Shown: piece after piece, positions 1 to 8,405 of the stretch
Position numbering within the stretch: the first letter of the stretch is position 1
Layout of the letters: each line of letters begins with the position of its first letter
Assembly (NCBI RefSeq): GCF_031119335.1
Contig: NZ_JAVHXT010000009.1
Coordinates: forward strand, 117,599 to 181,598
From: Pedobacter sp.
Lineage (GTDB): Bacteria > Bacteroidota > Bacteroidia > Sphingobacteriales > Sphingobacteriaceae
Length of the DNA: 64,000 nucleotides
Reading direction: 5' to 3'
The notes under the pieces: model-generated
The model's input: the letters and a program-made list of their open reading frames with translations, nothing else
What the model was told of the DNA's origin: nothing
The model's database searches: none
Translations under genes and position numbers: made by a program

Positions 1-19
1 CATCTGTGGCTAACGTTTA

Positions 20-397
20 CTAAGCGATATGACTATAATAGTCAACGCGTTGCATAAAATCGTTCAAGTCAAACGGTTTGTTAATGTAACTATCCGCATC
101 GCATTTAGATTTTACCTTGCTCAAATGGTTATTCCCCGACATCATCATTACTGGAATGTGATGGGTTCTTAAATCACGTTTCAACTTTGTGCAGATGTCT
201 AGTCCATTTGCATCTGGCAAAATCACATCTAGCACAATCATATCTGGCGTATGCTGCTGCATTTCTTTCCAGAAGGTGTTCGCATTTTTACAAACTTTTA
301 CATCGTAGAGTTCTTCCACTAACAAAAACTCAATAATGTCGGCTATGTTAGCGTTGTCTTCCAACACATAGACACATTTTTTATCTGTTGCTTCCAT
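20..397 (-). CDS. Stand-alone response regulator receiver domain (CheY-like)
   Basis: A 125-residue protein that is a receiver domain only, with no DNA-binding or enzymatic output domain. The acidic pair is E13/D14, the phospho-acceptor is D57 in IVLDVILP, the switch serine is S87 in MMMSG, and the conserved lysine is K107 in NKPF. All residues needed for phosphotransfer are therefore present. It would be phosphorylated by a histidine kinase and act by protein contact or as a phosphorelay intermediate. No kinase is adjacent; the partner is unknown. It resembles the single-domain regulators at 26492 and 28390 and may be their paralogue. The stop codon lies 20 bases from the window edge, so the downstream neighbour is not visible. 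Confidence 0.93.
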   Translation of the reverse strand: MEATDKKCVYVLEDNANIADIIEFLLVEELYDVKVCKNANTFWKEMQQHTPDMIVLDVILPDANGLDICTKLKRDLRTHHIPVMMMSGNNHLSKVKSKCDADSYINKPFDLNDFMQRVDYYSHIA

Positions 398-512
398 AAC
401 TATAAACTTTAGTTCGATATATAAACGAAACTTGTAAATCAGTAGTTTATGTTATTTATTCACAAGAGAAGAGTTATCCACCTTTGAGGAAGTTTGAGCA
501 GCGGGATTAGTG

Positions 513-552
513 CAAAAGAAACGGGGACCAAATCATTAAAGATCTGATCCCC
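513..552 (-). terminator. Probable rho-independent terminator
   Basis: On the minus strand a 12-bp stem (GGGGATCAGATC pairing with GATTTGGTCCCC through two G-U pairs) is followed by GTTTCTTTT. It lies about 70 bases after the stop codon of the minus-strand gene at 620-1102. Only the minus-strand RNA forms the G-U pairs, which supports that orientation. Confidence 0.6.
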
Positions 553-619
553 GCCATCTAAATTAACGCTCTCTGAATATAAAACAGTAGAAATTCAGTT
601 TTATTGCGTAACTGTAAAA

Positions 620-1102
620 TTATTTATCTGCAGATTTCGATTTTTTAGCTACTGTAGGTTTTTCGGCAGCTACTTTCTTTTTAGCGGTTGCCTTTTTCTT
701 TATTTCCTCAGTAGGAGCTATGTTTTCTTCTTTTTGCTTTTTAGGAGCGGCCTTAGTCTTTGTAGCTGGTGTTTCTTCTTTTTTCTTTGCTACAGACTTG
801 GCTTTTGCCGATGATTTTTCTTCAGTTTTAACATCGGATGTTACATTAGCCACATTTTTAGATGGTGCCGTAGCAAGGTAGGTATCTAAAAGTTGCTGTA
901 AGTACAATTCTGGTTTAGGCATATTAACTACCGTTCCGGGCTCTCTATCTTGATTTTGCTTAATGTACGCCGATTTGATCTTACCCCAGTCTTTAGAGTA
1001 AAGTTTGATAAACATTTGCACAAATTCCTCGTGCGTATATTTCTTAGGCAATCTACCTAAAACTACTTGTATCTTTTCTTCTTTGCGATGTAAAATTGCC
1101 AT
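620..1102 (-). CDS. Hypothetical protein with Lys/Ala-rich histone H1-like tail
   Basis: A 160-residue protein of no family I can name. Residues 1-80 look like a compact folded domain rich in aromatic and basic residues (KKYTHEEFVQMF, LYSKDWGKIK). Residues 85-160 are low complexity, made of Lys, Ala, Glu and Thr with repeated AKKK and TKAAPKK patterns similar to bacterial histone H1-like tails. No signal peptide or membrane segment is visible, so it is probably cytoplasmic. A role in nucleic-acid binding is inferred from composition only. It is divergent from the 2H phosphoesterase gene, and a palindrome lies in the shared upstream region. A terminator-like hairpin follows it. Confidence 0.75.
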   Translation of the reverse strand: MAILHRKEEKIQVVLGRLPKKYTHEEFVQMFIKLYSKDWGKIKSAYIKQNQDREPGTVVNMPKPELYLQQLLDTYLATAPSKNVANVTSDVKTEEKSSAKAKSVAKKKEETPATKTKAAPKKQKEENIAPTEEIKKKATAKKKVAAEKPTVAKKSKSADK

Positions 1103-1139
1103 ATTGTATTTTGTGAGTGTACAAATATAACAATAACTA

Positions 1140-1196
1140 ATCGGCTCATGAAATGGTATAAAAGTGAGCCGATTAACGATTTTATTCGGCTCATGT
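1140..1196. promoter_or_regulatory. Palindrome in divergent intergenic region, with a third half-site
   Basis: ATCGGCTCA (1140-1148) and TGAGCCGAT (1164-1172) form a perfect 9-bp inverted repeat around a 15-base spacer. A third partial copy, TTCGGCTCATG, follows at about 1186-1196. The group sits between the divergent genes at 620-1102 and 1216-1788. It could be an operator for both or a remnant of a mobile repeat; the sequence alone does not decide. Confidence 0.4.
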
Positions 1197-1215
1197 TTTT
1201 AAATTTTAATTAAAT

Positions 1216-1788
1216 ATGATCTCAGAGAAATTCAAATATTCTATTGTAATTGCACCTTCAGAAGATGGGGTTAGATACGTAGACCAATTAAAAAATGAGT
1301 TAAATACAAAAATAGGTTGGTACAATAGTAGGAACTCTAAGGCTCATCTTACAATTATTGAATTTACCGCTGATGAAGATGAACTTGAAGAGGTAATATC
1401 TGCTTTTAAAAAAATTACTAGCTATGAAAATCCTTTATATTTAAGATTTGATGGCGTTGACAGCTACCCAAATGGGGCTGTTTTCCTTAAACCAGACGAA
1501 GCTATAAAAGTTCCACTTACTGAATTAATGGCTAGAATTCAGAAAAAACTGAATATCAAAAACTCGTACAAAAGTAAAGACCCTCACATTTCTATTGGTA
1601 GGAAACTGAGTGAAGAAAATGTTGAAATAGCTTTGGAAATGTTTGCAGATGCCAAACTTGAATTTACTTGTGAAAATCTAGTTTTGAGAAAGTTTAACCC
1701 AGAACGGAAGCAATATGATAAGTTTTCTGATGATTTTAAGTTTTTAGGGTTACCACCAGAACAAGCTGCACAGCAAAGTCTTTTTTAA
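1216..1788 (+). CDS. 2H phosphoesterase superfamily protein (2'-5' RNA ligase-like)
   Basis: A 190-residue protein with the two H-x-T/S signatures of the 2H superfamily: H44-L-T within KAHLTI and H124-I-S within DPHISIG, about 80 residues apart as expected. The family hydrolyses or ligates 2',3'-cyclic or 2'-5' phosphodiester bonds in RNA or nucleotides; the substrate here is unknown. There is no signal peptide, so it is cytoplasmic. It is monocistronic, divergent from the Lys-rich tail protein and followed by about 220 bases holding a palindromic repeat before mutS. The 2H assignment rests on the two motifs and the length; a narrower name would be overreach. Confidence 0.82.
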   Translation: MISEKFKYSIVIAPSEDGVRYVDQLKNELNTKIGWYNSRNSKAHLTIIEFTADEDELEEVISAFKKITSYENPLYLRFDGVDSYPNGAVFLKPDEAIKVPLTELMARIQKKLNIKNSYKSKDPHISIGRKLSEENVEIALEMFADAKLEFTCENLVLRKFNPERKQYDKFSDDFKFLGLPPEQAAQQSLF

Positions 1789-1820
1789 ATTTGGTTTTTG
1801 GCAAAGGATTAAGTTTTCTA

Positions 1821-1876
1821 AACCTGATGGAAATGGCAGCCCCGAAGTATGAGGGCTATAATGTACAGCAGGACTG
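1821..1876. repeat. REP-like dispersed palindromic repeat (copy 1)
   Basis: Shares the pattern AACCTGAT...CCCGA...GGG...AGCAGGACTG with a copy at 43812-43867, and more loosely with 34973-35050. It is non-coding; short open frames across it are not credible genes. It lies between the 2H phosphoesterase and mutS genes. Confidence 0.5.
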
Positions 1877-1981
1877 ACTTTAATAAAAGCGATGGAAATG
1901 CTTTTCAAAAAACACTGCATTTTTCCTCTCCACAATACGATAATTTCTCCACAAAAACTGCTAGGCTACGGTGCAAGATGC

Positions 1982-1989
1982 TATCTTTA
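1982..1989 (+). promoter_or_regulatory. Candidate -7 promoter element for mutS
   Basis: TATCTTTA differs at one base from the Bacteroidota -7 consensus TAnnTTTG and lies 23 bases before the mutS start. No clear TTTG was found at -33. Confidence 0.3.
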
Positions 1990-2012
1990 CACTTTAGTAA
2001 ATTTTTAAGATT

Positions 2013-4622
2013 TTGGCCAAAGCAAAAGAAACTGTTACCCCGTTAATGCAGCAATACAATACCATTAAGGCGAAATATCCTGGTGCGTTATTGTTATTTA
2101 GAGTAGGAGATTTTTACGAAACTTTTGGCGAGGATGCCATTAAAACTTCACAAATTTTAGGGATTGTACTCACCAAACGTGGCACTGGACCTAACGGTGC
2201 GTTAGAATTGGCAGGTTTTCCGCATCATTCGTTAGAAAACTACCTTTCTAAATTGGTTAGGGCCGGACAAAGGGTTGCTATTTGCGATCAGTTGGAAGAC
2301 CCTAAAATGACCAAAACCATTGTGAAACGTGGTGTTACAGAGTTAATTACTCCAGGAGTTGCGTACAGTGATAATATTTTAAGTCAAAAATCTAACAACT
2401 ACCTTGCTGCTGTATACTTCGAAAAGACAAGTATGGGGGTGGCATTTTGCGATATTTCTACGGGCGAATTTTTGGTTGCACAGGGCAATGCAGAATATAT
2501 CGACAAGCTTTTACAAAGTTTTAAGCCTACAGAGGTTGTTTATCAAAAAAGCAAACGTTCTGAATTTCCACAGCTATTTGGCGATAAATTTTACACTTTC
2601 CATATTGATGATTGGGCCTTTACCCAAGATTATGCTACCGAAGTTTTAACCAAGCATTTTGAGGTTAACTCCTTAAAAGGATTTGGGGTGGATAAACTGA
2701 CCGCTGGAATTGTTGCGGCAGGCGTGGTGTTATACTATTTAGGCGAAACCGAACACAGAAACTTGCAACATATTACTTCGATTTCTCGTGTAGAGGAAGA
2801 AAAGTATATGTGGTTAGATCATTTTACCATCCGTAATTTGGAGTTGGTGAGTTCGCCTCACGATAATGCTGTAACTTTATTTGATGTGCTAGATCATACT
2901 TGTACACCAATGGGAGCTAGGTTGTTGCACAAATGGATTATCATGCCATTGAAGGAATTGAAGCCAATTCAGGAGCGCCTGGGTATGGTAGATTTCTTGG
3001 TGAAAAATGAAGTGCTGGCAGATGAGTTTTTACAGCACATTAAACCTATCGGCGATTTAGAACGCCTGATTTCTAAGGTTGGTCTGCAAAAGGCTGGCCC
3101 GAGGGAATTGTTGCAACTAAAACGAGCCTTGGGTCATATAGAAGAAGTACAAAAGTTAGCGGCGAATAGCAAAAACCAATATTTGGAGGTTTTGGCATCG
3201 CAGTTAAACCCTTGCACTAATATTAAAGAGAAACTGGAGAGAGAGTTACAGGCAGATCCACCCGCTTTGTTGGTAAAGGGCAACGTAATTGCTGATGGCG
3301 TTGATGAAGAATTGGATAGGTTACGTAAAATTGCCTTCGGCGGTAAAGAGTTTCTGGTAGAAATTCAACGTCGTGAGATTGAAAACACGGGCATTCCATC
3401 TTTAAAAATTTCTTTCAACAACGTTTTTGGGTACTATTTAGAGGTTACCCATACACATAAAGATAAAGTGCCAGAAAGTTGGATCCGTAAGCAGACTTTG
3501 GTTAGTGCAGAGCGATATATTACGCCAGAATTAAAGGAATACGAAGAACAAATTTTAGGTGCTGAAGAGAAGATACAAGCGATAGAAGTAAGATTGTATA
3601 ATGAATTGATGTACCAAGTGGCTCATTTCATTAAACCAATACAGTTAAACGCTTATTTAATTGCACAATTAGATGTTTTGTTGTGCTTTTCGCAACTGGC
3701 GGTTAAGAATTACTATACTAAACCAGAGCTAAATAATTCGAAAGAATTAGATATAAAAGGTGGCCGCCACCCGGTTATTGAAAAGCGCTTGCCAGTTGGC
3801 GAAGAATACATTACCAACGATGTGTATTTAGACAATGATACACAGCAAATCATGATGATTACTGGTCCGAATATGTCGGGTAAGTCGGCTATTTTACGCC
3901 AAAGTGCATTGATAGTTTTGATGGCACAGATGGGGTGTTTTGTACCTGCAAAATCGGCAACTATCGGTATTGTAGATAAGATCTTTACCAGAGTTGGTGC
4001 TTCTGATAACCTTTCGAGTGGAGAAAGTACATTCATGGTAGAAATGAACGAAACTGCCAGCATCTTAAACAATATCTCTGACAGAAGCTTGATTTTGTTA
4101 GATGAAATTGGACGTGGTACGAGTACTTACGATGGTATTTCGATTGCTTGGGCAATTGCAGAGTATTTGCATGAGCATCCAACGGCTAGACCAAAAACGT
4201 TATTTGCTACGCATTACCATGAACTTAACGACTTGGAAAATACCATGAGCCGCATTAAGAACTTTAACGTGACCAGTAAAGAATTACAGAACAAAATTAT
4301 CTTCTTACGTAAGTTGGTTCCTGGTGGTAGCGAGCATAGTTTTGGTATCCACGTGGCTAAAATGGCGGGCATGCCAGCAAAGCTGATAGGAAGGGCAAAT
4401 GAAATATTAAAGCGCTTGGAGATAGACCGTACCGAAGGGCAAAGCGTTAAGGATAGCATTAAGAAAGTTCAAAATCAAGCTTACCAACTACAAATGTTCG
4501 CAATTGATGACCCTGTGTTGGTTAAAATTCGTGATTCGCTGAATAACTTAGATGTGAATACGCTAACTCCGGTAGAGGCGTTATTAAAACTGGACGAGAT
4601 CCAAAGGTTGATAAAGAATTAA
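2013..4622 (+). CDS. mutS: DNA mismatch repair protein MutS
   Basis: An 869-residue MutS of normal length. The mismatch-reading Phe-x-Glu motif is F34-Y35-E36 in RVGDFYETF near the N-terminus. The ATPase domain begins with the Walker A motif GPNMSGKS (618-625), followed by DEIGRGTSTYDG and FATHYHEL, the MutS ATPase signature. The family binds mispaired bases and recruits MutL. The start is TTG at 2013, giving MAKAKETVTPL; the next in-frame ATG is codon 12 and would leave the family's usual N-terminus shorter. No mutL is in the window. It is followed by a short intergenic stretch with a repeat remnant and then an NlpC/P60 gene, so it is probably transcribed alone. Confidence 0.97.
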   Translation: MAKAKETVTPLMQQYNTIKAKYPGALLLFRVGDFYETFGEDAIKTSQILGIVLTKRGTGPNGALELAGFPHHSLENYLSKLVRAGQRVAICDQLEDPKMTKTIVKRGVTELITPGVAYSDNILSQKSNNYLAAVYFEKTSMGVAFCDISTGEFLVAQGNAEYIDKLLQSFKPTEVVYQKSKRSEFPQLFGDKFYTFHIDDWAFTQDYATEVLTKHFEVNSLKGFGVDKLTAGIVAAGVVLYYLGETEHRNLQHITSISRVEEEKYMWLDHFTIRNLELVSSPHDNAVTLFDVLDHTCTPMGARLLHKWIIMPLKELKPIQERLGMVDFLVKNEVLADEFLQHIKPIGDLERLISKVGLQKAGPRELLQLKRALGHIEEVQKLAANSKNQYLEVLASQLNPCTNIKEKLERELQADPPALLVKGNVIADGVDEELDRLRKIAFGGKEFLVEIQRREIENTGIPSLKISFNNVFGYYLEVTHTHKDKVPESWIRKQTLVSAERYITPELKEYEEQILGAEEKIQAIEVRLYNELMYQVAHFIKPIQLNAYLIAQLDVLLCFSQLAVKNYYTKPELNNSKELDIKGGRHPVIEKRLPVGEEYITNDVYLDNDTQQIMMITGPNMSGKSAILRQSALIVLMAQMGCFVPAKSATIGIVDKIFTRVGASDNLSSGESTFMVEMNETASILNNISDRSLILLDEIGRGTSTYDGISIAWAIAEYLHEHPTARPKTLFATHYHELNDLENTMSRIKNFNVTSKELQNKIIFLRKLVPGGSEHSFGIHVAKMAGMPAKLIGRANEILKRLEIDRTEGQSVKDSIKKVQNQAYQLQMFAIDDPVLVKIRDSLNNLDVNTLTPVEALLKLDEIQRLIKN

Positions 4623-4722
4623 TAAGCATTCTTTAGAAATGAAGTGAACTTTTGCCGTCATCTCGACGATAGGAGAGATCTATTACTTTCTATGCAGTGC
4701 TTTATAACTTTAAATAGTAAAT

Positions 4723-5220
4723 ATGGTAGCAGTTAGACGAAGTTATTTATTATGGATTTGTGTGATTTTCTTGTCAATATTGGCATCCTGCGGTAGCAGA
4801 AAAAATACCAGCAATACTAAAGCCGCCCGTGCTGCAGATGCAATGGCCAATTTGAAAAGCAAACCGCTTTATCGTTTCATTAACAATTGGACTGGTGTTA
4901 AATACAAGCTTGGTGGCTTAGATAAAAGTGGGATAGATTGCTCTGGTTTTGCGTTATTGTTACAAAAAGATATCTACGGCAAATCGTTGCCACGTAGATC
5001 GAGGGATCAAGCAGATGCGGTAAAAAAACGTAGCTACAATAATTTAAAAGAAGGAGATCTGATATTCTTTTCTTTTGGAGGTAGAGAGGTAGATCACGTT
5101 GGTGTTTATTTAAATGGTGATTTTTTTGTGCATGCCTCAACTACTAGAGGCGTAATTGTGGATGATTTGACTTTACCTGTGTACCAAAGAGCCATTGTTA
5201 AAACAGGAACGCTGAATTAA
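4723..5220 (+). CDS. NlpC/P60 family cell-wall endopeptidase lipoprotein
   Basis: A 165-residue exported lipoprotein. The N-terminus is a signal peptide ending in LASC with lipidation cysteine C23. The NlpC/P60 domain spans about 50-165: catalytic Cys73 in GIDCSGF, His125 in VDHVGVYL and a third polar residue, His137, in FVHAS. Enzymes of this family cut D-Glu-diaminopimelate or related bonds in peptidoglycan. It is a minimal, single-domain member without a binding module. The genes downstream on the same strand encode thioredoxin-fold exported proteins, but the spacing (56 bases) does not prove one operon. Confidence 0.93.
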   Translation: MVAVRRSYLLWICVIFLSILASCGSRKNTSNTKAARAADAMANLKSKPLYRFINNWTGVKYKLGGLDKSGIDCSGFALLLQKDIYGKSLPRRSRDQADAVKKRSYNNLKEGDLIFFSFGGREVDHVGVYLNGDFFVHASTTRGVIVDDLTLPVYQRAIVKTGTLN

Positions 5221-5276
5221 TTGTTTGTTTTTAACTTAATAGGTTATCCGAATTACAGAATCTAAACCTTTAATAG

Positions 5277-5750
5277 ATGAAAAGATACATCGTAACAATT
5301 CTATTAATCTTAGTAGGATATGGAGCAAATGCACAAGTTAAATTATTAACTTTAAATGAATTAGAACAAAGAGTAGCCAAGGGAAAGGATACTACCTATG
5401 TTGTGAATTTTTGGGCAACTTGGTGCGGGCCATGTGTAGAGGAACTGCCTTATTTTGAAAGACTGACTAGCGAAAATGCGAAGAAGCCATTTAAAGTGAT
5501 ATTAATGAGCTTAGATTTTAAATCAAAATTAAAGACAGATGTAGAACCTTTTGTTGCTAAGCACAAGTTAAAATCTGAAGTTTTTGTAGTGAATGAAATG
5601 GACCAACAGAAATTTATTGACCGTGTAGACAAGAGTTGGTCTGGTGCTTTACCAGCTACTTTAATACTGAACACAGATAAGAAGGTGAGGTCTTTTTACG
5701 AAAAAGCATTCACCTATGATGAACTATTGAAAGTTCTAAATAAAAAATGA
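5277..5750 (+). CDS. Periplasmic TlpA/ResA-like thiol-disulfide oxidoreductase
   Basis: A 157-residue protein with a signal peptide of about 20 residues (cleavage after GANAQ) and a thioredoxin fold. The active site is WATWCGPC with C50 and C53, and a cis-Pro loop is suggested by GALPATLIL. Members of this family reduce disulfides in exported proteins, often for cytochrome c maturation. That role is plausible because cytochromes are encoded elsewhere in the window, but is not shown. The next gene on the same strand also has a thioredoxin fold, and a palindromic repeat lies between the two. Confidence 0.9.
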   Translation: MKRYIVTILLILVGYGANAQVKLLTLNELEQRVAKGKDTTYVVNFWATWCGPCVEELPYFERLTSENAKKPFKVILMSLDFKSKLKTDVEPFVAKHKLKSEVFVVNEMDQQKFIDRVDKSWSGALPATLILNTDKKVRSFYEKAFTYDELLKVLNKK

Positions 5751-5808
5751 ACCACCTTAGACACCTAAGAAAATAAAGACTAAAATGTGCTAAAGTTTCT
5801 TAGGCGGT
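5751..5808. repeat. Palindromic repeat of the CACCTTAGACACC family (copy 1)
   Basis: ACCACCTTAGACACCTAAG at one end and TTTCTTAGGCGGT at the other form an imperfect inverted repeat. It starts right after the stop codon of the TlpA-like gene. A longer relative is at 11557-11669. Confidence 0.65.
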
Positions 5809-5834
5809 ATAAAAATCAATTAATTAAATAATGT

Positions 5835-6455
5835 ATGAAAAAGTTATTATTAGCGTGCTTAACCTTGTTTGTGGTTACTGCCGTAAATGCTCAAAATCAA
5901 ACCGGCTATCAAGTCGGCGATTTAGCGTCAGATTTTAATTTGAAGAATGTTGACGGTAAAAATGTTTCTTTGGCTAACTACAAAAATGCCAAGGGGTACA
6001 TTGTAATATTTACTTGCAACACTTGTCCAGTTTCTAAAGCTTATGAGAGCCGTAAAGAAGAATTGAACAAAATGTACGCTGCAAAAGGATATCCGGTAGT
6101 AGCTATCAATACAAATGATCCCGTAGCTTCACCAGGCGATACTTACGAAAAAATGCAGGAACGAGCCAAAGAGAAAAACTTCAGCTTTGCATATTTACTA
6201 GATCCAGATCATGTTTTTACGAAAAAATATGGTGCTATGCGTACACCGCATGTATTCGTATTACAAAAAACAGCTAAAGGTAACGAAGTAGTGTATATAG
6301 GAGCTATTGACAACGATCAACAATTGGCTAATCCACAAAGAGATAATTACGTGCAAAACGCAGTAAATCAATTATTAAAAGGAGAGAAGCCAAGTGTAGC
6401 TTCTACAAAAGCAATTGGCTGCACCATAAAATGGAAAAAAGAAGTTAGCAAGTAG
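5835..6455 (+). CDS. Exported thioredoxin-fold peroxiredoxin-like protein
   Basis: A 206-residue protein with a signal peptide (cleavage near VNAQ) and an AhpC/TSA-type thioredoxin fold. The active-site segment is FTCNTCPVSKAY with C61 and C64, and a C-terminal segment (GCTIKWK) ends with another cysteine. Proteins with this CxxCP pattern and a late GCxIKW are common in Bacteroidota and are usually annotated as thioredoxin family or redoxin proteins. The partner and substrate are unknown. It follows another thioredoxin-fold gene and ends before a clear terminator shared with the convergent DUF3857 gene. Confidence 0.85.
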   Translation: MKKLLLACLTLFVVTAVNAQNQTGYQVGDLASDFNLKNVDGKNVSLANYKNAKGYIVIFTCNTCPVSKAYESRKEELNKMYAAKGYPVVAINTNDPVASPGDTYEKMQERAKEKNFSFAYLLDPDHVFTKKYGAMRTPHVFVLQKTAKGNEVVYIGAIDNDQQLANPQRDNYVQNAVNQLLKGEKPSVASTKAIGCTIKWKKEVSK

Positions 6456-6474
6456 TTAAGATATTCTTAGCAGG

Positions 6475-6505
6475 AGCCTCAGCATTAATTTGTTGGGGCT
6501 TTTTG
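6475..6505 (+). terminator. Rho-independent terminator
   Basis: AGCCTCAGCA and TGTTGGGGCT form a 10-bp stem with G-U pairs around a 6-base loop, followed by TTTTTG. It lies after the thioredoxin-fold gene and before the convergent gene at 6507. Confidence 0.8.
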
Positions 6506-6506
6506 T

Positions 6507-8405
6507 TTATTGCTTCAGCAACAATGTTGCTCTAATTCTATCATTATTAGCCACCTCGTTTACAAAGTTCTCAAAAGCTTCATACTCTTCTGGTTTAAAC
6601 TGCCCGTCTTTCATTTCCAACTTTCGGTAGTACATCAGTTTGCCTTCTTTCATTTTTATTGCTAACTCATACTGTCCAAACTTATTATCTATTTTTACTT
6701 CTTTGGGAACGATAACAGGAATTATTCCATCATCAAGCTTAAAACTGATGCTATCAACATCTACATAACCACGCTTTAAATCTAAAGCTAAAACTCTATT
6801 TCGCACAGCGGGAACAGATCGTTTTACGTTAAATAAATTGGGCGTAAACACAATTTTTCCATTGTTAATGGCCGCATAATTACCAACTTCAACAGCTAGT
6901 TGCTCTGTAAATTGAGCTTGCTCTGTATCAACATCAAAAGCCATAGAGGCAAACTCGATATTGTTGATATCGTACAAATACTTTAATTGCTTTTCTCTTT
7001 CAGTAGGCGATTTTTTAAGCAAAAAGTAATGGTTGTCGAATTGAGATCCGGTAAACTTTGTTTCAATTTTACCAGAAATAGCTCCATTTTTTGATAGAGA
7101 AAGTTCTCCAGTGCGTAGCTGAACACTTTTTGCAGCTTCAAATTTCGGGGTTTTCATCAATTTTCCGCCTTCTTTTGTACAAGCCAACACCCATCTGTCA
7201 TCTGTAAACGAGCCTAAGTAGCCGAACGGTGCATCTTGACTAGTACATTCTAACCAAGTTGGCTCACCGTTTAATGGCAAGCACAAAATAACGTGGTTTC
7301 CTTGCTCCATGCTAGCAAACGAAGGCATCAAATCTGTTTTTTCATCTCCAGCTGCAACCACACAGTAATAAGATTCAATACCTACAACTTCTAAAAGTGC
7401 CTGCATATAATTCACCAATGCTTTACAATCTCCATAACCTAATTTATCTACTTCAGTTGCTTTAATTGGCTGAAAACCACCGATACCAATTTGCACGCTG
7501 ATGTAGCGTGTTTTCTTTTGGAAGTGCTCGTAAATCTTTTTTGCTTTGGCTCTATCGGTAGTTTCGCCTTTTACCAACTCCTCAATTAACCACACAGTTT
7601 CAAGTGGCAAAGCTCGTCTGTCTTTCAGTAAATAATCGTAGCTCAACTTGCCCAAGCCTTGCCAGTCGGTATATGTACCCTTAAAATTGTAGTAGCTAAA
7701 ATTTACGGGAGCAACTTTAATAGATGGGAAATAGATATCAGGGTTTGGAGCGTAAGGCTCATGTTTTAGTGCATTAATGTTCTCTATTTTCCATAAAATG
7801 GCTTTTTGTTTATCAACGTTAAGTTCTTCCTTTGTTCCCTTATAGTTTTTGGTGTTGATCCTAATTTCGTCTGTCGGATTGCTGATAAACTGATAGCTGC
7901 TTTTCTCCACCGAAACATCAAACCCTGGAACTGGTCGCCATTCGGGAATAATTAAATTTTGTTTGTTCCTAATTTCGTAGTGATAAACAATAGTATAAGG
8001 ATAAGTATTAATTTGCGGGATGTAATATTTCACCCGGCTATCTTCAAATAAAGAAAAATCATTAATGGCACTTTCGTCCTTGAAATTACTTAACGAAAAT
8101 TTACTGACCTGTTTCCCAAACTCATCGTAAATCTCGCCTTTAACAGATCTAATAGCTGTGTTTTTATCGTAAAACAATACCAGCTGCCCATGTTTATCTC
8201 CATTTTTGTTAAATACTGTAACTGCTTTGTCAACACTAAGCAGTACATTTTCTGGCGAGCGCATATCAATTATTGTCTTATCGTCTCTAATAACTGCATG
8301 TGCTCGGTTTTTTAAGGAAGCAGGAATGTTTTCTATCGTATAGTTTTGAGCTTTAGCAGCATTTATTATTAACAGTAAAGCCCAAATAAAGTGAAATCTC
8401 TTCAT
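6507..8405 (-). CDS. DUF3857 / transglutaminase-like exported protein (catalytic residues present)
   Basis: A 632-residue protein with a signal peptide (cleavage near NAAKAQ), a DUF3857 domain (about 50-230) and a transglutaminase-like core (about 250-400). The core keeps the nucleophile C327 in GYGDCKAL and the histidine in GNHVILCL; the acid position is E in WLECTSQ. A DUF3858-like C-terminal region follows. The family is common in Bacteroidota, located in the periplasm, with function largely unknown; protease or amidase-like activity is assumed from the fold. The start codon overlaps the stop of the upstream paralogue by one base (TAATG), showing translational coupling. Confidence 0.88.
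   Translation of the reverse strand: MKRFHFIWALLLIINAAKAQNYTIENIPASLKNRAHAVIRDDKTIIDMRSPENVLLSVDKAVTVFNKNGDKHGQLVLFYDKNTAIRSVKGEIYDEFGKQVSKFSLSNFKDESAINDFSLFEDSRVKYYIPQINTYPYTIVYHYEIRNKQNLIIPEWRPVPGFDVSVEKSSYQFISNPTDEIRINTKNYKGTKEELNVDKQKAILWKIENINALKHEPYAPNPDIYFPSIKVAPVNFSYYNFKGTYTDWQGLGKLSYDYLLKDRRALPLETVWLIEELVKGETTDRAKAKKIYEHFQKKTRYISVQIGIGGFQPIKATEVDKLGYGDCKALVNYMQALLEVVGIESYYCVVAAGDEKTDLMPSFASMEQGNHVILCLPLNGEPTWLECTSQDAPFGYLGSFTDDRWVLACTKEGGKLMKTPKFEAAKSVQLRTGELSLSKNGAISGKIETKFTGSQFDNHYFLLKKSPTEREKQLKYLYDINNIEFASMAFDVDTEQAQFTEQLAVEVGNYAAINNGKIVFTPNLFNVKRSVPAVRNRVLALDLKRGYVDVDSISFKLDDGIIPVIVPKEVKIDNKFGQYELAIKMKEGKLMYYRKLEMKDGQFKPEEYEAFENFVNEVANNDRIRATLLLKQ

Noticed and set aside
1750..2046. 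Short frames on both strands between the 2H phosphoesterase gene and mutS
   Set aside because: They cross a REP-like palindrome and have no recognisable protein features.
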